The notes: generated by a model from the sequence alone, not told the origin. DNA of 64,000 nt from Corynebacterium uropygiale (GCF_021568315.1 NZ_JAKGSI010000001.1:496001-560000); one strand, 5' to 3'. Shown: positions 24,044-32,928, numbered from the stretch's first letter. A program made the numbers and translations.

Positions 24044-25237
24044 ATGCAGCAGCTCGACGGAACGATCCGCAGTTACCCCTGGGGCTCGCGCACCATGATG
24101 GCGCGGCTGCAGGGGCGGCCGTGTCCGACAGAGCGCCCGGAAGCAGAGCTGTGGTTCGGGGCGCACCCGATGTGTCCGTCGACGGTGGCAGGACGCTCCC
24201 TCCTCGAGGTCATCGAGGAAGACCCCGAGGGCTGCCTGGGCTCGCGCGTTGCCGAGCGCTTCGGATCCTCCCTGCCCTTCCTGCTGAAGATCCTCGCGGC
24301 GGAGGAGCCGCTCTCCCTGCAGGCCCACCCATCGTTGGAGCAGGCCCAGGAGGGCTTCGCGCGGGAGAACGCGGCCGGGATTGATCTCACGGCGCCGCAG
24401 CGCAACTACCGCGACGCGAACCACAAGCCCGAGTTGGCCGTCGCGCTCACGGAGTTCACGGCGATGGCCGGCTTCCGCCCGCTAGCCGCTACCCGCGACC
24501 TGCTTCGCAGCCTCGAGTGCCCGGCGCTCGAGCGCTATATCGCGATGATCGACACCGAGCACGCCACCGACGCGGCGGAGGAGGAGAGCCTCCGGGCCCT
24601 GCTCACCACGTGGATCACCATCCCCGCCGGGGTGCGCGAGGAGCTCCTCGCCGCGGTGATGGAGGCGGTGGAGCGCCGGGGCGAGCGCGGCGACTGGACC
24701 GACGAGGTCCTCCGTAACATCGCGACCCTCGCCGAGCGCTACCCCGGCGATAGCGGCATCCTGGGCGCCCTGCTGCTCAACCATGTGACCCTCCAGCCCG
24801 GCGAGGCGATCCACCTCGCCGCCGGCCAGCTCCACGCGTACATCCACGGCCTGGGCGTGGAGATTCAGGCCAATTCCGATAACGTCCTCCGCGGCGGCCT
24901 GACCAGCAAGTATGTGGACGTCCCCGAGCTCGTCCGCGTGCTGGACTTCCACTCCCTCGAGAACCCGCGGAACACCCCGGAGCTCGACGAGGATCACCAC
25001 CGCTGGACCTACCAGGTGCCGGTGCCGGACTTCCTTCTTCACCGCGTGCCGGAGGCCCAGGACACGCTCATCGATGAGGACGGCCCCGTCATTGCGATGT
25101 GCACGGGCGGCACGGTGCGTCTGGACAACGGCGCGGAGACCGTGGACCTGGCCCCGGGGGAGGCCGCGTGGATCCCCGCGAAGGATCCCGCTGTGCGAGC
25201 CAGCGGCGGGGGCGAGCTCTTTATCGCGACGGCCTAG
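24044..25237 (+). CDS. manA: Mannose-6-phosphate isomerase, class I
   Basis: This 397-residue zinc enzyme converts fructose-6-phosphate to mannose-6-phosphate, entering the GDP-mannose route with manB and manC. Motifs include IRSYPWGSR at the N terminus, AELWFGAHPM, LSLQAHPSLEQAQEGF (zinc-binding Gln and His) and the signature YRDANHKPELAVAL (about residues 123-136). A jelly-roll second cupin follows with HLAAGQLHAYIHGLGVEIQANSD in pieces. ATG 24044 lies 2 bases after the preceding stop with GGAGG upstream. The 3' end overlaps the convergent Pro/Thr-rich gene by 17 bases. Confidence 0.93.
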   Translation: MQQLDGTIRSYPWGSRTMMARLQGRPCPTERPEAELWFGAHPMCPSTVAGRSLLEVIEEDPEGCLGSRVAERFGSSLPFLLKILAAEEPLSLQAHPSLEQAQEGFARENAAGIDLTAPQRNYRDANHKPELAVALTEFTAMAGFRPLAATRDLLRSLECPALERYIAMIDTEHATDAAEEESLRALLTTWITIPAGVREELLAAVMEAVERRGERGDWTDEVLRNIATLAERYPGDSGILGALLLNHVTLQPGEAIHLAAGQLHAYIHGLGVEIQANSDNVLRGGLTSKYVDVPELVRVLDFHSLENPRNTPELDEDHHRWTYQVPVPDFLLHRVPEAQDTLIDEDGPVIAMCTGGTVRLDNGAETVDLAPGEAAWIPAKDPAVRASGGGELFIATA

Positions 25238-25937
25238 GAGCGCTCGGGCTCTCTGCGCCCGAGGGGGTGGTCTCCGGGGAGACGGTGTTCGGCTCCACCG
25301 GCTGCGTGCTTGGGTCGGTGGGCTCAGTGGGCTCTGTTGGTTCCGTCGGCTCGGTGGGCTCTGTGCTGGGATCCGTCGGCTCTGTTGGCTCGGTACTCGG
25401 ATCCGTGCTGGGATCCGTGGATGAGGTCCCCGGATCGGTGGGGCCGGTGGGCCCAGTGGGCGTGGAGGGCTCCGTGGGGCCGGCGGGGGATGTGGGCCGC
25501 TCGGGATTTGCAGGCCGCGAGGGCCGCGGCACCGTCGGCTGGGGCTCCTGCGGGGAGGCGCCCGGTGCGCTCTGCGCCGGCTGCTGGGGGTTGGCGCTCG
25601 GACGATAGACGCTCGTGGGGGTCACGGCCTGGTGGCTGTTGGGCAGCCAGGCGTGGGGCGGGAGATAGGGGTCCTCGCTCGGCAGCGCCTGGTTGTGCGT
25701 CTGGCGGGTGCGCGGCGATTGCGGCGAACTCGTCTCCTGCGTCGATGGTGCCGACGCCCGGCTCGGCGTGGTTGTCGTGGTGATCGTGCTCGGGGCAGCG
25801 CTGGAGGTCGGCGGGGCGGGGCTTGGCCCGGTGAGGAGCCACACGCTGAGGCCGACGATCGCCGCGACCACGATGCCACCAAGGATGAAGAGAATAACCC
25901 GGCGGTTCTCGTGGGGGCGCTGCTCAGTAGACGTCAT
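25221..25937 (-). CDS. Membrane-anchored Pro/Thr-rich protein with TEPT repeats
   Basis: This 238-residue protein has a short cytosolic N tail (MTSTEQRPHENRR), one membrane helix at about residues 14-35 (VILFILGGIVVAAIVGLSVWLL) and a long extracellular low-complexity tail. Within the tail a conserved block SEDPYLPPHAW...VTPTSVYRPSANP (about 86-114) is shared with the neighbouring upstream gene. The last third consists of DPST and EPT repeats (about 165-220). I recognise no enzyme domain; a wall-spanning anchor or adhesin-like spacer is possible. C. glutamicum also has short secreted or anchored hypotheticals between manA and sahH. The start codon is ATG; the end overlaps manA in the convergent direction. 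Confidence 0.65.
   Translation of the reverse strand: MTSTEQRPHENRRVILFILGGIVVAAIVGLSVWLLTGPSPAPPTSSAAPSTITTTTTPSRASAPSTQETSSPQSPRTRQTHNQALPSEDPYLPPHAWLPNSHQAVTPTSVYRPSANPQQPAQSAPGASPQEPQPTVPRPSRPANPERPTSPAGPTEPSTPTGPTGPTDPGTSSTDPSTDPSTEPTEPTDPSTEPTEPTEPTEPTEPTDPSTQPVEPNTVSPETTPSGAESPSAPRPSR
25300..25440. repeat. Imperfect tandem repeats encoding DPST/EPT units
   Basis: Short GC-rich units (variants of GGCTCGGTGGGCTCTGT and GGATCCGTGCTG) are repeated in tandem within the minus-strand coding sequence. They encode Asp-Pro-Ser-Thr and Glu-Pro-Thr repeats and are 9- and 12-bp multiples, so length changes would stay in frame. Repeat number may differ between strains. Confidence 0.7.
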
Positions 25938-25961
25938 ACTTAGGGTTCTTCCACACTCTTT

Positions 25962-26558
25962 CTAGCGGCTGGGATGGGAGAGGCTGCCGGTTCCTCCGGA
26001 GGAGGGCGGCGGGCCTGGCGGGGTGCTGGGCGTGGTCTCGCTCGGCTGGTGTCCGTTGGGCTCCGCGGGGCCGGTGGGGTGAGGTGTGTCCTCGGCGGAA
26101 GGAGTCGCGGGCGTGACGGGCTCAGTGGCGGGTTCCCCGGGCTGGGTGCTGGGGGTGCTCGGCGAGGCGGAGTGGTGCGGGGCCGGGGCCTCCGGGCCGG
26201 GGTTGGTGGGGCGATACACCCGAGTAGGGGTGATCGGCTGGGGGCTCGGCTCGGTCCACGCGTGGGGAGCGAGGAAGGGGTCATCGGCGCTGAGGCCGGC
26301 GTAGTTCTCCGTTCCCTCCGTGGGTTCGGTGGCGGTGACGCTGGGGCTGCCGTCGGCACGGGAGGGCGAGGGAGTGGGGCGCGGCGAGGGCGAGGCGGAG
26401 TCGGATGTCTGGGCGGTCGCCGGCCGGATGGGCTCGGAGGGAGGGTGCGGCGTGCCGAGCTTCCACACGCTGAGGCCCGCGAGTGCGGCCACCGCGATTC
26501 CCGCAGCAATAAAGACCGCCACGCGGCGGTTATTGCTGAGCAAGGAGGATGTGCTCAC
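25962..26558 (-). CDS. Membrane-anchored Pro/Ser-rich protein, paralogue of the downstream gene
   Basis: This 198-residue protein starts VSTSSLLSNNRRVAVF at GTG 26558, chosen because GGGAG lies about 6 bases upstream. It has one helix at about residues 13-32 (VFIAAGIAVAALAGLSVWKL) and a Pro/Ser/Thr/Glu-rich external tail. Compared with the gene 24 bases downstream it shares NRRV..F....I.VAA..GLSVW, DPFLAPHAW and ITPTRVYRPTNP, so the two are tandem duplicates with diverged tails. It probably heads a two-gene operon. Function unknown. A weak promoter (TTCCCT and TAAGTT, 17-base spacing, minus strand 26627-26599) lies upstream and overlaps a 13-bp palindrome. Confidence 0.65.
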   Translation of the reverse strand: MSTSSLLSNNRRVAVFIAAGIAVAALAGLSVWKLGTPHPPSEPIRPATAQTSDSASPSPRPTPSPSRADGSPSVTATEPTEGTENYAGLSADDPFLAPHAWTEPSPQPITPTRVYRPTNPGPEAPAPHHSASPSTPSTQPGEPATEPVTPATPSAEDTPHPTGPAEPNGHQPSETTPSTPPGPPPSSGGTGSLSHPSR

Positions 26559-26598
26559 TGGGCTCCCTCGTCGAGGCACAATCTGATAACAGTTTGAT

Positions 26599-26627
26599 AA
26601 CTTAGCAGCCCGTCGCACAAAAGGGAA
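26599..26627 (-). promoter_or_regulatory. Putative promoter of the Pro/Ser-rich gene pair
   Basis: Minus-strand TTCCCT and TAAGTT are 17 bases apart. The -35 part lies inside the perfect palindrome GGGAAC-C-GTTCCC (26623-26635), an operator-like arrangement. Two direct TGATAAC copies (26584-26590 and 26595-26601) lie just downstream. Confidence 0.35.
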
Positions 26628-26677
26628 CCGTTCCCTGCACGCTTGGTGCAGGGGAGCCGGGCAGGCCGAAGCCCGGC
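26623..26677. promoter_or_regulatory. Palindrome and two hairpins between the Pro/Ser-rich gene and sahH
   Basis: GGGAACCGTTCCC (26623-26635) is a perfect odd palindrome. CCCTGCAC/GTGCAGGG (26633-26640 and 26646-26653) is an 8-bp stem with a 5-base loop and overlaps it. GCCGGGC/GCCCGGC (26656-26662 and 26671-26677) is a 7-bp stem with an 8-base loop. No T tract follows. It could be a structured leader of sahH, a divergent operator, or both. Confidence 0.45.
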
Positions 26678-26773
26678 GTCATGTCCGGGGTGAGGGTTAC
26701 AGTGGTGACTGTTCATCTTCTAGGAACTCATCTGAGGAACCCATACGCTATTGCTCAAGGAGGAATCCCATCA

Positions 26774-28213
26774 ATGAGTGCTCCGTTTGACTTCAAGGTC
26801 CGTGACCTGTCCCTCGCCGACTCTGGGCGCCACCAGATCCGCCTCGCCGAGCATGAGATGCCCGGCCTCATGGCCCTGCGCCGCGAGTATGCCGAGGAGC
26901 AGCCGCTCAAGGGCGCGCGCATCGCTGGCTCTATTCATATGACCGTCCAGACCGCGGTGCTCATTGAAACCCTCACGGCCCTGGGCGCCGAGGTCCGCTG
27001 GGCATCCTGCAACATCTTCTCCACCCAGGATGAGGCCGCCGCGGCGATCGTCGTCGGCAAGGGCACCCCGGAGGATCCGCAGGGCGTGCCGGTCTTCGCG
27101 TGGAAGGGGGAGACCCTCGATGAGTACTGGTGGTGCCTCCGCCAGGTCTTCACGTGGGGCGAGGGCGTGGAGCCCAACATGATCCTCGACGATGGCGGCG
27201 ACGCGACGACGGCCGTCATCCGCGGCATGGAGTTTGAGAAGGCCGGCGCCGTGCCCCCGGCTGAGCCCAACGATTCCGATGAGCACATCGCCTTCCTCGG
27301 CATGCTCCGCGAGGTGATGGAGGAGGACAACCAGCGCTGGACCCGCGCGGCCGCCTCCATCCGCGGCGTCACCGAGGAGACGACGACGGGCGTGCACCGC
27401 CTCTACCACTTCGCGGAGGAGGGCGTCCTGCCCTTCCCGGCGATGAACGTCAACGACGCGGTGACGAAGTCCAAGTTCGATAACAAGTACGGCACTCGGC
27501 ACAGCCTCATCGACGGCATCAACCGGGCCACCGACATGCTGCTCGGCGGCAAGAACGTCCTCATCTGCGGCTATGGCGATGTGGGCAAGGGCTGCGCCGA
27601 GGCCATGAAGGGCCAGGGCGCCCGCGTGAAGGTGACGGAGGCCGACCCGATCAACGCCCTCCAGGCCCTCATGGAGGGCTTCCCGGTGGTCACCGTGGAC
27701 GAGGCCATTGGTGAGGCAGACATCGTCGTCACCGCCACCGGCAACCTGGGGGTCATCACCTTCGAGCAGATGCTGAAGATGAAGGACCACGCCGTGCTGG
27801 GCAACATCGGCCACTTCGACAATGAGATCGACATGGCCTCCCTCCTTCACCGCGACGACGTCAGCCGCGTGAACATCAAGCCGCAGGTCGATGAGTTCAC
27901 GCTGCCCAATGGCAGGAGCATCATCGTCCTCTCCGAAGGGCGTCTCCTCAACCTGGGCAACGCCACCGGCCACCCCTCCTTCGTCATGAGTAACTCCTTC
28001 GCGGACCAGACGATCGCCCAGATCGAGCTCTTCCAGAACGGGGACAACTACGGCAACGAGGTCTACCGCCTGCCGAAGATCCTCGATGAGAAGGTGGCCC
28101 GCATCCACGTTGAGGCCCTCGGCGGCACCCTCACGGAGCTCACCAAGGAGCAGGCGGAATACATTGGTGTGGACGTGGCCGGCCCGTACAAGCCGGAGCA
28201 CTACCGCTACTAG
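26774..28213 (+). CDS. sahH: S-adenosylhomocysteine hydrolase
   Basis: This 479-residue NAD-dependent enzyme cleaves S-adenosylhomocysteine to adenosine and homocysteine, relieving inhibition of methyltransferases. Its motifs include [46 protein letters not shown] with the catalytic Lys/Asp region, the NAD loop CGYGDVGKG, and the C-terminal PEHYRY that completes the neighbouring active site in the tetramer. An insert of about 40 residues near 150-215, with [12 protein letters not shown]-like sequence, is usual for actinobacterial and eukaryote-like forms. ATG 26774 has AAGGAGG 9 bases upstream; the frame stays open 31 codons earlier but without a ribosome site. No McbR operator (TAGAC-N6-GTCTA) is visible upstream. 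Confidence 0.96.
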   Translation: MSAPFDFKVRDLSLADSGRHQIRLAEHEMPGLMALRREYAEEQPLKGARIAGSIHMTVQTAVLIETLTALGAEVRWASCNIFSTQDEAAAAIVVGKGTPEDPQGVPVFAWKGETLDEYWWCLRQVFTWGEGVEPNMILDDGGDATTAVIRGMEFEKAGAVPPAEPNDSDEHIAFLGMLREVMEEDNQRWTRAAASIRGVTEETTTGVHRLYHFAEEGVLPFPAMNVNDAVTKSKFDNKYGTRHSLIDGINRATDMLLGGKNVLICGYGDVGKGCAEAMKGQGARVKVTEADPINALQALMEGFPVVTVDEAIGEADIVVTATGNLGVITFEQMLKMKDHAVLGNIGHFDNEIDMASLLHRDDVSRVNIKPQVDEFTLPNGRSIIVLSEGRLLNLGNATGHPSFVMSNSFADQTIAQIELFQNGDNYGNEVYRLPKILDEKVARIHVEALGGTLTELTKEQAEYIGVDVAGPYKPEHYRY

Positions 28214-28281
28214 GAGCTAAGGAGCTCCACCGGGAGCTCCACTGGGAGCGCCGAACCAACCCCCGAGAGAAAAGAGGGTGC

Positions 28282-28926
28282 ATGATTATCGCCGTGGAGG
28301 GCATCGACGGAGCCGGGAAGAACACGCTGGTCTCCGCCCTGCGGGAGAGCGTGGACGCGGAGGTCCTCGCCTTCCCCCGCTACGCGGATTCCGCCGCCGC
28401 CCAGCTGGCCAGCGAGGCCCTCTACGGCCGCATGGGTGATCTCACCGACTCCGCTTATGCCATGGCCACCCTCTTCGCGCTCGACCGGCACGACGCCCTC
28501 CCGACGCTCCGCACCTTCGCGGGGAGTGCGCAGCGCCTGCTCATCGTCGATCGCTATGTCGCCTCCAACGCCGCCTACAGCGTGGCCCGCACCCGCGACG
28601 AGTCGCTGGCGGACTGGGTGGAGCAGCTGGAATTCTTCCGTCTGGGGCTTCCCCGCCCGGATCTCCAGGTGCTGCTCGCTACCTCAGCGGAGGAGGCAGC
28701 GCGGCGTGCCGCCCACCGCGAGTCCGAGGACTCCCAGCGCAGCCGCGACCGCTACGAGCGGGACGCCGGACTCCAGGAGCGCACCCTGGCGGCCTACCGG
28801 GAGCTCGCGCGCAGGGAGTGGGGGAGTCCCTGGTTGGTGACGACGTCCGCGGAGGATATTCTGCAAAAGATCCCCCGCAGTTTTTTCCACAGCACTACCC
28901 GCGCGGCGGGCGTTCATGGAGAGTGA
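28282..28926 (+). CDS. tmk: Thymidylate kinase
   Basis: This 214-residue dTMP kinase has the P loop VEGIDGAGKNTLV (about residues 5-17), FPRYADSAAAQLA, the DRH-containing LFALDRHDAL and the base-binding VDRYVASNAAYS. A lid region is rich in Arg/Ser (ESEDSQRSRDRYERDAG). The order sahH-tmk-mtrA-mtrB-lpqB is the conserved actinobacterial one (Rv3247c in M. tuberculosis). AGAGGG lies close to ATG 28282. The 68-base gap after sahH holds repeated GGGAGCTCCAC elements that could form a weak hairpin. The end overlaps or nearly abuts mtrA, so they are likely cotranscribed. Confidence 0.92.
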   Translation: MIIAVEGIDGAGKNTLVSALRESVDAEVLAFPRYADSAAAQLASEALYGRMGDLTDSAYAMATLFALDRHDALPTLRTFAGSAQRLLIVDRYVASNAAYSVARTRDESLADWVEQLEFFRLGLPRPDLQVLLATSAEEAARRAAHRESEDSQRSRDRYERDAGLQERTLAAYRELARREWGSPWLVTTSAEDILQKIPRSFFHSTTRAAGVHGE

Positions 28927-28933
28927 GGCACAC

Positions 28934-29629
28934 ATGGCAGCGAAAATCCTCGTCGTCGATGACGATCCGGCCATCTCTGAAATGTTGACCATCGTCCTCG
29001 AGTCCGAGGGCTTCCAGCCGGTCGCCGTCATGGATGGCGCCGAGGCCGTGCGCGTCTTCGAGGAAGAACAGCCCGACCTCATCCTCCTCGACCTCATGCT
29101 CCCCGGCATGAACGGCATCGACATCTGCCGGACTATCCGCCAGCGCTCCTCCGTGCCCATCGTCATGCTCACCGCGAAGACGGATACCGTCGACGTCGTC
29201 CTGGGCCTGGAGACCGGGGCGGATGATTACATCACCAAGCCCTTCAAGCCGAAGGAGCTCATCGCCCGCGTCCGTGCCCGCCTGCGCCACAATGACTCCA
29301 AGCCCACCGAGGTGCTGGAGGTAGGAGACCTCGTCATTGACATCGCCGAGCACACCGTGAAGCGCGGGGAGGAAGAAATCTCCCTCACCCCCCTCGAGTT
29401 CGACCTGCTCCTCGAGATGGCCCGCCGCCCCCGGCAGGTCTTCACCCGCGAGGAACTCCTCGAAAAAGTGTGGGGCTACCGGCATTCCACGGACACCCGC
29501 CTGGTCAACGTCCACGTGCAGCGGCTGCGCTCCAAGGTGGAGAAGGATCCCGAGAACCCCCGTGTCATCCTCACCGTCCGCGGCGTGGGCTATAAGACCG
29601 GCGACGGTGTGGTGGGCGAACACGAGTAA
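28934..29629 (+). CDS. mtrA: Response regulator MtrA
   Basis: This 231-residue OmpR-family regulator has receiver domain residues 1-115 with the acidic pocket VVDDD, phospho-acceptor Asp53 in LILLDLMLPGMNG, VMLTAKTD and the conserved Lys in ITKPFKP. The winged helix DNA-binding domain runs from about 130 (ISLTPLEFDLLLEMARRP, RLVNVHVQRLRSKVE, TVRGVGYKTG). MtrA controls cell-wall hydrolases and osmoadaptation in corynebacteria and is essential in mycobacteria. ATG 28934 is 7 bases after the tmk stop; an ATG at 28916 inside tmk would add 6 residues. It forms an operon with mtrB and lpqB. Confidence 0.96.
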   Translation: MAAKILVVDDDPAISEMLTIVLESEGFQPVAVMDGAEAVRVFEEEQPDLILLDLMLPGMNGIDICRTIRQRSSVPIVMLTAKTDTVDVVLGLETGADDYITKPFKPKELIARVRARLRHNDSKPTEVLEVGDLVIDIAEHTVKRGEEEISLTPLEFDLLLEMARRPRQVFTREELLEKVWGYRHSTDTRLVNVHVQRLRSKVEKDPENPRVILTVRGVGYKTGDGVVGEHE

Positions 29630-29631
29630 TC

Positions 29632-31221
29632 GTGAGAGCGCTCAAAGAGTCCTTCCTCCAGGCTCGGGATCGAGTCCTGGAAGGCTGGCGTACCTCCCTC
29701 CAGCTCAGGGTGATCGGCACGATCTTTGCCGTCTCCGCGGTGGTCATGATCCTCATCGGCGTGGGTCTGGTGAGCATGATCGCGCAGAGCCTCGTCGACG
29801 CGAAGATGGACATCGCGAACTCGGAGATTGATCGCGCCCGGGCCACCGTCGAGCAGCAAATCGACGCCACCGCATCCTCCAGCTCGCTGACGGTGCGCCT
29901 CAACTCTGCGCGCGCCACGCTCACCTCCCGTAGCGGCTCGGGTTCCGACGTCGCGGCGGTCTACGAGCCGGTGCTCGTCGTCCCCAACGCCAATGGCGGG
30001 GCGGTGACCTCGCCGGAGGGCTATCGCATCCCCGAGCACCTCCAACACTTCGTCGCCGAGGGGCAGGTCTCCTACCAATTCGCCACGATCGACCGCCCGG
30101 ATGGCTCGACGTACAAGGCGCTCATCATCGGCACCCCGACCTCCTCGGACATTCCTGACCTGCAGGTGTACCTCGTGCTCTCCCTTGAGCAGGAGGAGTC
30201 CACCCTCGCGATGATGCGCGGGCTCCTCTCCGCGACGGGCATGGTGGTGGTCGTGCTCCTCGTCGGCATCACCTGGCTCATGGCGAACCAGGTCACCGCG
30301 CCCGTGCGCTCCGCAAGCCGCATCGCCCAGCGCCTCGCCGACGGCCACCTCCGCGAAAGAATGGCAGTCAACGGCGAGGACGAGATGGCGCGCCTGGCCT
30401 TGAGCTTCAACACCATGGCGGAGTCGCTGTCCACGAAGATCCAGCAGCTCGAGGAGTATGGCGACCTGCAACGGCAGTTCACCTCGGACGTCTCCCACGA
30501 GCTGCGCACCCCGCTCACCACGGTGCGCATGGCCGCGGAGATGATCAACCAGGAGACGGAGAACATGTCCGCCGCGGCGCAGCGCTCCTCCCAGCTGCTC
30601 ATGCGGGAGCTCGACCGCTTCGAGGCCCTGCTCAGCGACCTGCTGGAAATCTCCCGCCACGATGCCGGCGTGGCCGATCTCTCCGAAAGCCAACTCGACG
30701 TTCGCAGCTGCGTCCACGCGGCATGGGCCCAGGTGGAGCATCTCTCGGAGAAGCTGGGCGTCGAGGTCCACTTTGATCTGCCCCAGGACCCGGTCATGGT
30801 GTCTGCGGACTCCCGACGCCTCGAGCGCATCCTGCGCAACCTCATCGCCAATGCTATCGACCACTGCGAGTCGCGGCCCATCGAGGTCACCCTGCGCGCC
30901 ACCGAGAGCGCCGTCGGCATCACCGTCACCGATCACGGTGTGGGGCTCAAGCCGGGGCAGGAGGAGCTCGTCTTCAACCGCTTCTGGCGCGCCGATGCCT
31001 CCCGCGTCCGCCACTCGGGCGGCACCGGGCTGGGGCTGGCGATCGCCCGCGAGGACGCCCAGCTCCACGGCGGGACGCTCGACGCGGCAGGCACCTACGG
31101 CGTGGGCTCGACCTTCCGCCTCGTCATCCCGCGCACCCCGGGCGGCAGCATCACCCCGGCTCCCTTGCCCTTGGAAGCCCCGGAGCCCCTCGACCCGCCG
31201 GAGACCCCCGAGGAGGACTAA
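29632..31221 (+). CDS. mtrB: Sensor histidine kinase MtrB
   Basis: This 529-residue membrane kinase partners MtrA. It has helix 1 at about residues 27-52, an extracellular sensor domain of about 150 residues, helix 2 at about 195-218 (MVVVVLLVGITWLMANQ), a HAMP linker, a dimerisation/phosphoacceptor domain with SDVSHELRTPL (His289), and an ATPase domain with NLIANAIDH, DHGVGLKPG and GGTGLGLAIAR. The C-terminal 30 residues are Pro-rich. It starts with GTG 2 bases after the mtrA stop and is 3 bases from lpqB, so the three are translationally close. LpqB is known to modulate MtrB signalling in relatives. Confidence 0.95.
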   Translation: MRALKESFLQARDRVLEGWRTSLQLRVIGTIFAVSAVVMILIGVGLVSMIAQSLVDAKMDIANSEIDRARATVEQQIDATASSSSLTVRLNSARATLTSRSGSGSDVAAVYEPVLVVPNANGGAVTSPEGYRIPEHLQHFVAEGQVSYQFATIDRPDGSTYKALIIGTPTSSDIPDLQVYLVLSLEQEESTLAMMRGLLSATGMVVVVLLVGITWLMANQVTAPVRSASRIAQRLADGHLRERMAVNGEDEMARLALSFNTMAESLSTKIQQLEEYGDLQRQFTSDVSHELRTPLTTVRMAAEMINQETENMSAAAQRSSQLLMRELDRFEALLSDLLEISRHDAGVADLSESQLDVRSCVHAAWAQVEHLSEKLGVEVHFDLPQDPVMVSADSRRLERILRNLIANAIDHCESRPIEVTLRATESAVGITVTDHGVGLKPGQEELVFNRFWRADASRVRHSGGTGLGLAIAREDAQLHGGTLDAAGTYGVGSTFRLVIPRTPGGSITPAPLPLEAPEPLDPPETPEED

Positions 31222-31224
31222 CGC

Positions 31225-32928
31225 ATGGATACCCGACGCACCCTCCCCGCGCTGCTGCTCTGCACCGCCCTCGCGCTTACGGGATGCAACTCCCTGCCCG
31301 GCAACTCCGAGCCCCAGGCGCTGCGGAAGTTCGAGTCCTCCCAGCATGAGGCCGCCGCGATGACCCCCATTGCCGGGCGTGAGCCCGACCTGCTCGTCCG
31401 GGACTTCTACGTCGCGGCCGCCAACCCCACCTCGGACTATCTGTCGGCGCGGAACTTCCTCACCCCGGATGCCGCGCACCGCTGGAACCCGCGGGAGTCC
31501 ACCCTCATCGTCAACCGCATCGACCTCACAACCCGCCCGGATGCCGCCAGCGGCACCCACGCCTACCAGATCCGCGGCGAGGTTATCGGCAGGCTCTCCT
31601 CCGACGGTAGCTACCGCCCGGAGAGCTTCCTCTACGAGGCCGATGTGGAGCTGCGCCAGGTCGACGGGGAGTGGCGCATCGACTCCCTGCCCGATGGCAT
31701 CGTCATGGAGCGCACCGAGCTGCGGAACCAATACCAGCCGCATGACCTCTACTTCTTCGACCCCACGAACCGGGTGCTCGTCGGCGATCGCCGCTGGGTC
31801 TTCGCCAACAATGACACGCTGAACACCACGCTTCTCTCGCTGTGGGCGCAGGGGCCCAGCAAGTTGATTCGCCCCGCCGTCTCCACGACGCTCCCCGCCG
31901 AAGCCGAGTTCACCGGCGCGGAGGATGGCGTCTACCACTTCAGCGGCCTCGCGAACCTCGGTCCTGACCAGCGCCTTCTCCTCGCAGCCTCCCTCGTGTG
32001 GACGCTCTCCACGGCCCGCGTCCAGGGCCCCTATGCCATCGAGGCGGATGGCCAACCGCTCCTCGACTTCTCCCGCGAGTACACCACGGATGACTTCGCG
32101 GAGTTCAACCCGCAGTCCTATGTGGGCTCGGCGCCGGCCATCTACGCGCTCACTGACCGCAACCTCTACCAGGTGAGCAACGGCGGCCTCGACACGAAGA
32201 ACAACGTCCTCGCGAACGTCGGCGATATCCGCTCCGCGGCGATGAGCTCCGACGGCACCGGGGCGATCGTGCGCCAGGAGGGGGAGCGCAACCGCCTCTG
32301 GGTGGGCGAGCTCAGCCAGCACATGGATCGCTCCGTTCTTGCGGAGACCCTCACCACCCCCACCTTCGAGTACGACCCGGCCGTCGTCTGGGTCGTCGCC
32401 GACGGCCGGCGCGTGCTCCGCGTCGTGCGTTCCGCCGCCTCAGGCGAGCTCTCCGAGTCCAACGTCAACATCTCGGAGCTCCACGACATTGACGGCGACA
32501 TCTCAGTCCTTCGCCTCTCCCACGACGGCACCCGGGCGGCCTTCGTCATCGCCGGCCGCCTCTACACCGCGGTCATCCAGCGGCCCAATGCCTCCGAGCG
32601 CCGCCTCACCAACGTCGTCGAAGTGGCCCCCCAGCTGGGCGATTCCGTCCTCTCCGTCGATTGGCAGCTCGACGGCTCCCTCATCGTGGGAACCTCCACC
32701 CCCGATACTCCCGTCTGGAGAGTTGAGCAGGATGGCTCCGCCGTGACCTCGCTCCCGGCGGGGAACCTCACCGCGCCGGTCGTCTCGGTCGCGGCATCCC
32801 CGTCCATGCTCTACGTCACGGATGCGCACTCGACGCGCCAGCTGCCCCTCGGCGGAAACCGGGGCTCCTTCTGGCGGGAGGTCCCGGGCTTGCAGGGGGT
32901 GCGCTCGGCGCTCGTCGTCGCGAATTAA
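31225..32928 (+). CDS. lpqB: Lipoprotein LpqB
   Basis: This 567-residue exported lipoprotein has the signal ALLLCTALALTGCNSLPG with lipid-attachment Cys21. A GerMN-like N-terminal region follows (VRDFYVAAANPTSDYLSARNFL; MERTELRNQYQPHDLYFFDP), then a beta-propeller-like half (GDIRSAAMSSDGTGAIVRQ, ISVLRLSHDGTRAAFVI). LpqB interacts with the MtrB sensor domain and influences cell-wall homeostasis. It immediately follows mtrB. The domain order and length match the actinobacterial family. Confidence 0.93.
   Translation: MDTRRTLPALLLCTALALTGCNSLPGNSEPQALRKFESSQHEAAAMTPIAGREPDLLVRDFYVAAANPTSDYLSARNFLTPDAAHRWNPRESTLIVNRIDLTTRPDAASGTHAYQIRGEVIGRLSSDGSYRPESFLYEADVELRQVDGEWRIDSLPDGIVMERTELRNQYQPHDLYFFDPTNRVLVGDRRWVFANNDTLNTTLLSLWAQGPSKLIRPAVSTTLPAEAEFTGAEDGVYHFSGLANLGPDQRLLLAASLVWTLSTARVQGPYAIEADGQPLLDFSREYTTDDFAEFNPQSYVGSAPAIYALTDRNLYQVSNGGLDTKNNVLANVGDIRSAAMSSDGTGAIVRQEGERNRLWVGELSQHMDRSVLAETLTTPTFEYDPAVVWVVADGRRVLRVVRSAASGELSESNVNISELHDIDGDISVLRLSHDGTRAAFVIAGRLYTAVIQRPNASERRLTNVVEVAPQLGDSVLSVDWQLDGSLIVGTSTPDTPVWRVEQDGSAVTSLPAGNLTAPVVSVAASPSMLYVTDAHSTRQLPLGGNRGSFWREVPGLQGVRSALVVAN

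Noticed and set aside
25300-25440. Tandem short repeats considered as a CRISPR array
   Set aside because: Units are 9-12 bp, imperfect, without unique spacers, and encode in-frame protein repeats.
26619-26773. SAM or SAH riboswitch upstream of sahH
   Set aside because: Neither the SAM-I/IV GGCAACC-type core nor the SAH pairing GAGGxGC...AGGCUC is visible; only generic hairpins.
29590-32322. Very long open frame on the minus strand (910 codons) opposite mtrB-lpqB
   Set aside because: It is antisense to two well-recognised genes, shows no motif, and reads as His/Arg/Gly-rich mirror sequence typical of high-GC third-position shadows.
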